This document shows, piece by piece, positions 1 through 5,686 of a DNA stretch of 6,693 nt (position 1 is its first letter; the number at the start of each line of letters is the position of its first letter). The DNA comes from Hyphomicrobiales bacterium. GTDB taxonomy: Bacteria > Pseudomonadota > Alphaproteobacteria > Rhizobiales > Beijerinckiaceae. The position numbers and the translations under genes were made by a program. Where the stretch lies: NCBI GenBank assembly GCA_028290085.1, contig JAQGKN010000594.1:1-6693 (forward strand), in the 5' to 3' direction. Below the pieces are notes generated by a model. It searched no databases. It was given only the letters and a program-made list of their open reading frames with translations, and was not told where the DNA came from.

Positions 1-1
1 T

Positions 2-1211
2 CTCGTGTTGAGCGCGGGAGATGGCGGCACGGCCACTTATGCCAACGTCCAGATCGACACGATCACCGGGCGTGGGAAGGCGCAAAATTGGTGCGACCTG
101 CCATGCGGCCGCCGACGTTATCTCGCCATCGACGCCGGCATGATCCGGGACTCGGAAGGGCGAGCGGTGGCCGTCGTCGAGACCTTGCGTGATTTTACGA
201 GCGAGCAACAGGCCGTCGCCCGCCTGAGCGAGGATCAGGCGGAAGCCAAGCGTCTGGACGCCGAAGAGCAGAAAAGCGTCGTGCGGGAACTCGCCGAGGG
301 ATTGCATGCGTTGGCCGAGGGCAATCTCGATTTCGAGATCAGCGACGTGTTCCCGGAGAGCTACAAGCAACTGGCGCTGGATTTCAATCGTGCCACGCGG
401 GAGCTGAGTTCCGCCATGTCACGCATCCGGGGCAGTAGCCAGAATGTGGCGGATTCCGCCGACGACATCGCGACCGGTTCGGCAGCGCTGGCCCAACGCG
501 CCGAGCATCAGGCTGCCATGCTCGAAGAGACCTCCGCCGCCCATCATGAGATCACCGCAACGGTCAGCCGCACGCTCGCCGTGTCGCGCGAAGCTGCGAC
601 CGTGGTGACCAATGCGCAAGACAGCGCCATAAAGTCCCGCGAGGTGGTCGACCAGACCATTATAGCGAATCCGGTCCATCGAAGAATCTTCCAATCAGAT
701 CACGCAGATCATCACGGTCATCGATGAGATCGCTTTCCAGACAAATCTACTGGCCTTGAACGCGGGCGTTGAGGCAGCGCGCGCCGGAGAGGCGGGTCGC
801 GGCTTCGCCGTGGTCGCGCAGGAGGTACGGGCGCTGGCCCAACGATCGGCCGACGCAGCGAAGGAAATCAAGGGCCTGATCTCTACCTCCGCCACTGTCG
901 TCGCCCATGGCGTCAAGCTCGTGAACCAGACCGGCGCGAGCCTCCACATTATCGTCGATCAGGTTGCCGACGCCGCCTCCCGCTTCAAGGAAATCGCAAC
1001 GTCGGCGCAGGATCAGGCGACCTCGCTGGTTGAAGTCAACTGGACACTCGTCGAACTCGATACCGTGACGCAACAGAACGCGGGCGTCGCCGAGCGCAAT
1101 TCGCAAGCCTGCGTTGAGCTGACAGCCGAGGCCGAACGTCTCGCCGGGCTGGTGGCGAGATTTCACGTGCAAACGGAGGGCAGCCAGAGCGCGAGACGCC
1201 GCGTTGCATAG
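2..1211 (+). pseudogene. Methyl-accepting chemotaxis protein, 5'-partial and frameshifted
   Basis: This is the 3' part of a chemoreceptor gene; its start lies before the window. Numbered from position 5, the first frame holds the end of a PAS domain (about residues 1-68, ending in an ETLRDFT motif), a HAMP-like linker (about 90-140) and the first helix of the signalling domain (LAQRAEHQAAMLEETSAA, about 162-179). That frame breaks down after codon 221 and stops at 727. The signalling domain resumes in the next frame from about 672 ([14 protein letters not shown]), with the conserved hairpin tip [19 protein letters not shown], and runs to TAG at 1209-1211. Removing one base around 668-671 restores a continuous receptor reading ...TIIAMRSIEESS. 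In the family, this domain binds CheA/CheW and relays ligand or redox sensing to the flagellar motor. The PAS-HAMP layout with no membrane segment in view suggests a cytoplasmic or PAS-sensing type. No CheR/CheB-tethering pentapeptide is seen at the C-terminus. It is either a pseudogene or a sequencing error; the family assignment is firm. Confidence 0.88.
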
Positions 1212-1242
1212 GGTCCGCTATAGCTCCGCTTCTTTATGTCAC

Positions 1243-1270
1243 TTGAGAGCCGCGCCGGAATTCCCATAAG
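1243..1270 (+). promoter_or_regulatory. Weak candidate sigma70-type promoter for cydAB
   Basis: TTGAGA (1243-1248) and CATAAG (1265-1270) are separated by 16 bases in the gap between the chemoreceptor gene and cydA, about 70 bases before the cydA start. The -10 match is only partial, and alphaproteobacterial promoters are poorly predicted by consensus. No FNR/ANR-like TTGAT-N4-ATCAA box was seen in 1212-1341. This is a guess from position and weak similarity. Confidence 0.2.
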
Positions 1271-1328
1271 TCAGTTTGGAACGCAAAGCTTGCCTGCTGG
1301 TTTTGGTTCAGGCGGTGCATAGGCCGAC

Positions 1329-1334
1329 GAGGGG
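1329..1334 (+). promoter_or_regulatory. Ribosome binding site that fixes the cydA start
   Basis: GAGGGG lies 7 bases before the ATG at 1342. The longer open frame begins at a TTG (1276) with no comparable site, and the residues it would add do not resemble the family. The ATG at 1342 gives the canonical N-terminus MPEWIDAILLARAQFAF. Confidence 0.65.
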
Positions 1335-1341
1335 TGACATC

Positions 1342-2757
1342 ATGCCGGAGTGGATCGACGCCATTCTGCTCGCCCGGGCGCAATTTGCCTTCACCATGGC
1401 GTTTCACATTATCTTCCCAGTCTTCTCGATAGGGCTGGCGAGCTATCTCGCCGTTCTTGAGGGCCTCTGGCTCTGGACGGGACGCGATGTCTTTCTCCAG
1501 GTTTTCAAATATTGGCTGAAGATCTTCGCCGTCGCCTTCGGCATGGGCGTCGTCTCGGGCATCGTCATGTCCTACCAGTTCGGCACCAACTGGGCCGTCT
1601 ACGCCGACAAAGCCGGACCGATCATCGGGCCGCTCATGGCCTACGAGGTCCTCACCGCCTTCTTCCTGGAAGCAGGCTTTCTGGGCGTCATGCTGTTTGG
1701 CATGGGGCGCGTCGGCAAGGGGCTGCATTACACCGCGACTTTGCTTGTCGCGATCGGCACCTTCGTTTCCGCGTTCTGGATACTGTCAGTCAATTCATGG
1801 ATGCAGACACCGCAGGGCTACGGCGTCAACGAAGTCGGCCAGTTCATTCCCCTCGACTGGTGGGCGATCATTTTCAACCCGTCCTTTCCCTATCGTCTCG
1901 TGCACATGGTCATCGCGGCCTATCTCACGACGGCGCTGGTCGTCGGCGGGGCAGGGGCGTTTCATGCATTGCGCGGCAGGGCTCATGAGGGAAGCCGCGT
2001 CATGTTTTCAATGGCCATGTGGATGGCGGCGCTTGTCGCGCCGGTGCAGGTTCTTGTGGGCGACGCGCACGGCCTGAACACGCTCGAACACCAGCCTGCA
2101 AAGGTCATGGCGATGGAAGGCCATTACCAGAGCCATCCTGACGGTGCGCCGCTCATCCTCTTTGGCCTGCCCGATCAGGATGCCGGACGCGTGAATTATT
2201 CAATAGAGATACCAAGGGTTTCATCACTGATCCTCAAGCATTCTCTGAGCGAACCGCTGGCCGGGCTCGACACGATCAAGCGCGAGGATTGGCCCTTTGT
2301 GCCCATCGTTTTCTGGTCGTTTCGCATCATGGTGGGCCTCGGGACACTGATGGTCGGGCTTGGCCTGACGAGCCTCTTCCTGCGCTGGAAGGGCCGCTTG
2401 CATGAAGCCCGCTGGTTTCACGGCTGGGCGTTGGCAATGGGCCCGGCCGGCTTCATCGCGGTCCTTGCGGGTTGGGTGACGACAGAGGTCGGACGCCAGC
2501 CCTTTACGGTCTACGGTCTTCTGCGCACGACGGAGTCGGTCTCTCCATTGGCGTCTCCCGCTGTCGCTACGTCCCTGATCGCCTTTGTCGTGGTCTATTT
2601 CATCGTGTTTGCGGCGGGCATGTTTTACCTGCTTCGCCTCATGTCGCAGCCGCCGCATCGGATCGAGGAGGGGCCGCGCGGAGAGGGCCCCTTGCGCGCC
2701 GCTGGCATTACGCCCGGACCCGCGGTGCAGTCGCCTCGCGCAATTCCTCAGGAGTGA
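1342..2757 (+). CDS. cydA: Cytochrome bd-type quinol oxidase subunit I (CydA/CioA, short Q-loop)
   Basis: This is the heme-bearing subunit of a bd-type terminal oxidase in the inner membrane, which oxidises quinol and reduces O2 to water. It has 471 residues, against about 520 in E. coli CydA and about 490 in Pseudomonas CioA. The ligands of the three hemes can be placed by alignment with E. coli: H22 (H19), H188 (H186), M330 (M393) and E382 (E445). The proton-path acids E102 and E110 (E99, E107) and quinone-site residues K254 and E259 (K252, E257) are also present. Signature stretches include SVNSWMQTPQGY (149-160), GDAHGLNTLEHQPAK (ending at 254) and GWVTTEVGRQP (377-387). E259 to M330 spans 71 residues, against 136 between the E. 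coli equivalents, so the Q-loop is of the short type found in cyanide-insensitive oxidases. About nine hydrophobic segments are visible. It forms an operon with cydB. Cyanide insensitivity is inferred, not shown. Confidence 0.97.
   Translation: MPEWIDAILLARAQFAFTMAFHIIFPVFSIGLASYLAVLEGLWLWTGRDVFLQVFKYWLKIFAVAFGMGVVSGIVMSYQFGTNWAVYADKAGPIIGPLMAYEVLTAFFLEAGFLGVMLFGMGRVGKGLHYTATLLVAIGTFVSAFWILSVNSWMQTPQGYGVNEVGQFIPLDWWAIIFNPSFPYRLVHMVIAAYLTTALVVGGAGAFHALRGRAHEGSRVMFSMAMWMAALVAPVQVLVGDAHGLNTLEHQPAKVMAMEGHYQSHPDGAPLILFGLPDQDAGRVNYSIEIPRVSSLILKHSLSEPLAGLDTIKREDWPFVPIVFWSFRIMVGLGTLMVGLGLTSLFLRWKGRLHEARWFHGWALAMGPAGFIAVLAGWVTTEVGRQPFTVYGLLRTTESVSPLASPAVATSLIAFVVVYFIVFAAGMFYLLRLMSQPPHRIEEGPRGEGPLRAAGITPGPAVQSPRAIPQE
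2750..2754 (+). promoter_or_regulatory. cydB ribosome binding site inside the end of cydA
   Basis: AGGAG overlaps the last two codons of cydA, just before its TGA (2755-2757), and lies 8 bases before the ATG of cydB at 2763. The two genes are 5 bases apart. This layout implies translational coupling, which would help keep the two oxidase subunits in equal amounts. Confidence 0.8.
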
Positions 2758-2762
2758 TTGCC

Positions 2763-3773
2763 ATGGGCGTGTCCTTCGATCTCACGACGATCTTTGCTTT
2801 CATCATCGCCTTCGCGGTCTTCGCCTATGTGGTGATGGACGGCTTCGATCTCGGCGTGGCCATGCTCTTTCCCTTCTTCCCGGAAAGCCATGATCGCGAC
2901 GTCATGATGAATTCCGTGGCCCCCGTCTGGGATGGCAACGAGACATGGCTGGTGCTGGGCGGCGGCGCGCTGTTCGCGGCCTTTCCGCTCGCCTACGGAA
3001 TTCTGATGCCCGCGATCTATATGCCTGCGATCGGCATGTTGCTCGGACTGGTGTTTCGCGGAGTGGCTTTCGAATTCCGCTGGCGCACCGTGCGGGGGCG
3101 CTTCGTGTGGGACTTCGCCTTCTTCGGTGGGTCGCTGGTCGCGGCGTTATGCCAGGGCATCGCGCTGGGTGCGATCCTCCAGGGCGTAGTGGTTTCAGGC
3201 CGCGCCTATGGCGGCGGCTGGTGGGATTGGTTGACGCCTTTCACGCTTTTGACCGGCGTCGCGGTGGTTGCTGGCTATACGCTGCTCGGAGCTACTTGGC
3301 TGGTGATGAAGACGAGCGACGATCTGCAGAACCGGGCATTCGGGTTCGCGCGCATCTTTGCGATCACGACGCTCGCGTTCATCGTGGTCGTCAGCCTGGC
3401 GACGCCGTTTCTGGAAGAAGCCTATTGGCTGCGCTGGTTCGCCTGGCCGGGAATCCTCATCACGGCGCCAGTGCCGATCGCGGTCGCAGCCGTCGCTTTC
3501 CTGCTGTTTCGCGCAATCCTGAACAGGCGTGAATATCAGCCCTTTCTGTTGTCGCTGGTGCTCTTTTTCCTGTGTTTCGCAGGGCTCGGCGTCAGCATCT
3601 GGCCCTATGTGGTGCCCGGCCGCGTGACGATCTGGCAGGCGGCATCACCCGCTTCGAGCCAGATGTTCATGCTGGTCGGGATTTCGATCCTCGTCCCGAT
3701 CATTCTGATCTACACCGCTTATGCCTATTGGGTGTTTCGCGGCAAGGTCGATCCGGCCGGGGGATATCATTGA
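2763..3773 (+). CDS. cydB: Cytochrome bd-type quinol oxidase subunit II (CydB/CioB)
   Basis: This is the second core subunit of the bd oxidase. It pairs with CydA in the membrane and shapes the oxygen and proton channels, but carries no heme ligands of its own in most family members. It has 336 residues, the usual length for the CioB/CydB family. Conserved stretches are YVVMDGFDLGVAMLFPF (22-38), APVWDGNETWLVLGGG (53-68), LFAAFPLAYG (70-79) and FRGVAFEFR (98-106). About eight membrane-spanning segments follow one another, the last close to the C-terminus (ILVPIILIYTAYAYWVFRG). The start is set by the ATG with a good ribosome site in the end of cydA. The longer frame from 2472 only overlaps cydA out of frame. 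No CydX/DUF2474-like small gene follows: the next gene converges 15 bases downstream. CydDC assembly genes are not in the window. Confidence 0.96.
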   Translation: MGVSFDLTTIFAFIIAFAVFAYVVMDGFDLGVAMLFPFFPESHDRDVMMNSVAPVWDGNETWLVLGGGALFAAFPLAYGILMPAIYMPAIGMLLGLVFRGVAFEFRWRTVRGRFVWDFAFFGGSLVAALCQGIALGAILQGVVVSGRAYGGGWWDWLTPFTLLTGVAVVAGYTLLGATWLVMKTSDDLQNRAFGFARIFAITTLAFIVVVSLATPFLEEAYWLRWFAWPGILITAPVPIAVAAVAFLLFRAILNRREYQPFLLSLVLFFLCFAGLGVSIWPYVVPGRVTIWQAASPASSQMFMLVGISILVPIILIYTAYAYWVFRGKVDPAGGYH

Positions 3774-3782
3774 GTTTGATCG

Positions 3783-3828
3783 GGAGCGTCAGGGGGCGCC
3801 CGCCAACGCTCCGGTCATGACCGGGGCG
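3783..3828. terminator. Hairpin-forming sequences at the cydB / acetyltransferase convergence
   Basis: Two overlapping inverted repeats lie just past the cydB stop. GGAGCGT (3783-3789) pairs with ACGCTCC (3806-3812). A perfect 14-base palindrome CCGGTCATGACCGG (3811-3824) extends on the plus strand, through one G-U pair, to a 9-bp stem over 3807-3828 with a CATG loop. No T-run follows directly on either strand; a pyrimidine-rich stretch appears only from about 3838. The elements lie within the last codons of the opposing gene. A role in ending cydAB transcription is plausible but unproven. Confidence 0.3.
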
Positions 3829-4907
3829 GCAATGGCCTTCCCCTCTTTTCGGCGCAGGTGATAGGCGGCAGCATGTCCGAGCAGGCTGCGGGCGCGGATG
3901 ACCGATCCAAGCTGCATTTCCCGGTCGCACCATCTGAACTTGTAGGCCTCATCACCAAGCCCGAAATCATAGACCTTGAAGCCCTGCTCGAAGCACCAGG
4001 CAAAGGCCTTTTCGAATGCAAGGAGCCCTGGTGAGAAGCGCGACCAGTCGCCGCCCGCGTGGCTGGCGAGGAGGCTGGTGTAATAGCCTTGCGTGCTGAT
4101 GCTCCAGAGCGCTGCGACGATTTCGTCGCCGACGGTCAGGGCGTGTACATGAACCGCGTCCGGGCAGCTTCGCGTCATTTCCCGATAGAACTCGGCGTGT
4201 TCAGGAACAGACAGGCTGTTGTCTTCCGCGAGCATCAGGTTGGATTTCATCTTGAACAGGTATTCGAGGATTTGAAGTGCCTCGTCCACGGAGCTGGCGG
4301 TCTTGAAGCTCACGTCGCCCAGTTCGGCCATGTTCTGAAACTTGCGTCGCAACTTGGAGCGCGTGCTCTTGCTGTGAGTCCGCTCGTAGAAGCTCTTCCA
4401 ATCTCCTGAAAGTGTCGCGACGCGTGCCTGCATCGGTGAGGCGGAATGTCCGAGCGTCCGGCAGGGATTGGGGGACTCGCCCACAAAGGCCGGCACATGT
4501 TTGAGATAGACGACGTCGAAGGCAGGCCCGTTCTCTAGCAGTCCGCTCCAGAACGCTTCGCCGATCTCGGCAAAGTCATAGCCCGGCACGAGCAGGGGGG
4601 CGCTGTAATCCGTGATGGCCTTGCCAATGAACTGCACGGTGCGCACGCCGTTTCGTCGCCAGATCTGGAGGGGAAAGAACGCGATGGGCGTTCCCTCCAA
4701 AGTCTCCACGATCGCGAAGAAGGGGGGCGTCGAGGGGTTGGGTCCAATGATGTGGATCCACGCGTCGATCCATTCACGCGTCTGGAACGGGAAACCGGAG
4801 ACCCGGGGACCGACGTCGGCAAGGCACGGCCATTCGTCACGAATCTCGCTCCAATTGTGCGAGACGCGAAGACGTGTGCGCGCATCATTCGGAATAAAAC
4901 CGGCCAA
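3789..4907 (-). CDS. CelD/BcsL-like GNAT-fold acetyltransferase
   Basis: The product has 372 residues and resembles the CelD/BcsL group (BioF2-like acetyltransferase domain, FemAB-related GNAT fold). Family members are presumed to acylate amino groups on sugars, polysaccharides or amino acids; the substrate here is unknown. The N-terminal part has the usual W..L pattern followed by FPFQTREWIDAWI (about 39-51). The second GNAT-like half carries a basic helix (SKSTRSKLRRKFQNM) near the middle, the strand pair ALTVGDEIVAALWSI, and the family's most typical motif, DFGLGDEAYKFRW, at 314-326. It is cytoplasmic, with no signal peptide or membrane segment. The frame opens after a TGA at 4923-4925 and the only near start is TTG at 4907, with no strong ribosome site, so the start is tentative. 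It reads the same way as the pair upstream, but a possible terminator or operator intervenes. It converges on cydB and probably has nothing to do with the oxidase. The name cellulose biosynthesis protein is historical; no cellulose genes are visible. Confidence 0.85.
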   Translation of the reverse strand: MAGFIPNDARTRLRVSHNWSEIRDEWPCLADVGPRVSGFPFQTREWIDAWIHIIGPNPSTPPFFAIVETLEGTPIAFFPLQIWRRNGVRTVQFIGKAITDYSAPLLVPGYDFAEIGEAFWSGLLENGPAFDVVYLKHVPAFVGESPNPCRTLGHSASPMQARVATLSGDWKSFYERTHSKSTRSKLRRKFQNMAELGDVSFKTASSVDEALQILEYLFKMKSNLMLAEDNSLSVPEHAEFYREMTRSCPDAVHVHALTVGDEIVAALWSISTQGYYTSLLASHAGGDWSRFSPGLLAFEKAFAWCFEQGFKVYDFGLGDEAYKFRWCDREMQLGSVIRARSLLGHAAAYHLRRKEGKAIAAPVMTGALAGAP

Positions 4908-4915
4908 GCTGAAAA

Positions 4916-4959
4916 CTCGTGATCACTTGTGTTGAAATAGATCACGAGCAGACCACGAG
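4916..4959. promoter_or_regulatory. Inverted and direct repeat cluster (ATCACGAG motif): terminator or operator
   Basis: CTCGTGATC (4916-4924) and GATCACGAG (4940-4948) form a perfect 9-bp inverted repeat with a 15-base spacer. A further direct copy, AGACCACGAG (4950-4959), follows AGATCACGAG (4939-4948) at an 11-base period with one mismatch. On the minus strand the stem is followed by TTTTC, so it could be an intrinsic terminator for the pair ending at 4985. It also lies 8 bases before the TTG start of the acetyltransferase gene, where it could be an operator or a leader hairpin. The spacing of the two direct copies, about one helical turn, favours protein binding. I cannot decide between these. 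Confidence 0.45.
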
Positions 4960-4984
4960 AGAATGAATATCTAGTTGCTGCGCT

Positions 4985-5686
4985 TTAGCCCCCCTGCGAA
5001 AGGCGGCTGCGCGCTTCCTCGACCCCTGAGTCCAGTGCACGCTGATAGAGAGCGCGCGCCCGGTCAGCGTCGCCCGTCATGCCCTGAACCCGCATCTTCA
5101 CGAGGACCCGTGGATCGTAAGTTTCCGCCAGCGCGTACAGCGCCGTGGCGTCGCCGGCGCGGGCCGCATGTTCGAGCACGAGGCGGGCACTGGCGATGTC
5201 GCCGCTGCGGATTGCTTCGGCCGCCTTGCCAGCGAGGCGCTGCATGTCCTCAGGGGCAATGCTGGCGACCTGCATGGGCGCGGCAGGCGGCTGAACTGTG
5301 GCTGAGACCTGCGCGCCGCCTGTCTGCGCCGAGAGCGTCTCAGGCTCAGCCTTGGCGATGGAAGCTGAGGCGGCGCTGCCGGTAGCGGGCGCTGCGGCGT
5401 CGGGCTTGGCGCCAGCATCGGCGGCAGCCTGCTCCTCGCGCGCCTTTTTCCTCATGGCTTCGGCGAGCTGCTGGTGCGCGGCCTGACGGGCACTCTCTTC
5501 CAGCGTCGCGCCGTCGGCGGGACTCGCCGGGGATGCATTGGCGACCGAGCTCAACGAAACCCTGTTGCTGTTTTCAGTCCGCGCCGGGCGCGTGCCAAAG
5601 GCGATGCCTCCGACGACGATGGCTGCGACGGTGAAGACCGCGACGCCAGCGCGGGCAGGGGTGAAACCGAGCGCTCGGTACTGCAT
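4985..5686 (-). CDS. Membrane-anchored Ala-rich protein with Sel1/TPR-like C-terminus
   Basis: This is a 233-residue protein of unknown function. A short N-terminal tail with a few basic residues precedes one hydrophobic segment (about 13-31, GVAVFTVAAIVVGGIAFG), which should anchor it in the inner membrane with the rest outside the cytoplasm. A Ser/Ala/Pro-rich linker follows, with a charged, helix-prone stretch at about 62-94 (EESARQAAHQQLAEAMRKKA). The last 80 or so residues (LAGKAAEAIRSGDIASAR..., ALYALAETYDP..., DADRARALYQRALDSG) have the helix-turn-helix spacing and A/L/Y pattern of Sel1 or TPR repeats, which usually hold protein partners. The ATG overlaps the stop of the upstream gene (TGATG), and AAGGAG lies 11 bases ahead, supporting this start over the longer open frame reaching 5944, whose added part is the out-of-frame shadow of the upstream gene. 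The coupling suggests a joint role with the solute-binding protein; that is inference. Confidence 0.8.
   Translation of the reverse strand: MQYRALGFTPARAGVAVFTVAAIVVGGIAFGTRPARTENSNRVSLSSVANASPASPADGATLEESARQAAHQQLAEAMRKKAREEQAAADAGAKPDAAAPATGSAASASIAKAEPETLSAQTGGAQVSATVQPPAAPMQVASIAPEDMQRLAGKAAEAIRSGDIASARLVLEHAARAGDATALYALAETYDPRVLVKMRVQGMTGDADRARALYQRALDSGVEEARSRLSQGG

Noticed and set aside
756..1211. Separate small MCP gene starting at 756
   Set aside because: The apparent start is the TTG for the second Leu of the conserved LLALNAG tip; family similarity continues upstream in the same frame to 672, so it is the second half of a frameshifted gene.
1218..1232. Palindrome GCTATAGC after the chemoreceptor gene as a terminator
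   Set aside because: The stem is only 4 bp per arm, with no loop and no T-run, too weak to support a terminator call.
1276..1341. TTG-initiated extension of CydA
   Set aside because: No ribosome site is seen and the added residues have no counterpart in the family; the ATG at 1342 has a good site and the canonical N-terminus.
1234..1728. 164-codon minus-strand frame over the start of cydA
   Set aside because: It is the antisense of conserved CydA codons and the cydA leader, with a charged low-complexity product and no family resemblance.
1512..2077. Arg-rich open frames inside cydA on the plus strand
   Set aside because: Composition is typical of out-of-frame shadows and cydA is certain in the primary frame.
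4535..4945. Alternative minus-strand frame at the acetyltransferase start (136 codons)
   Set aside because: It overlaps the conserved N-terminal half of the acetyltransferase in another frame and its product is Arg/Ser/Pro-rich.
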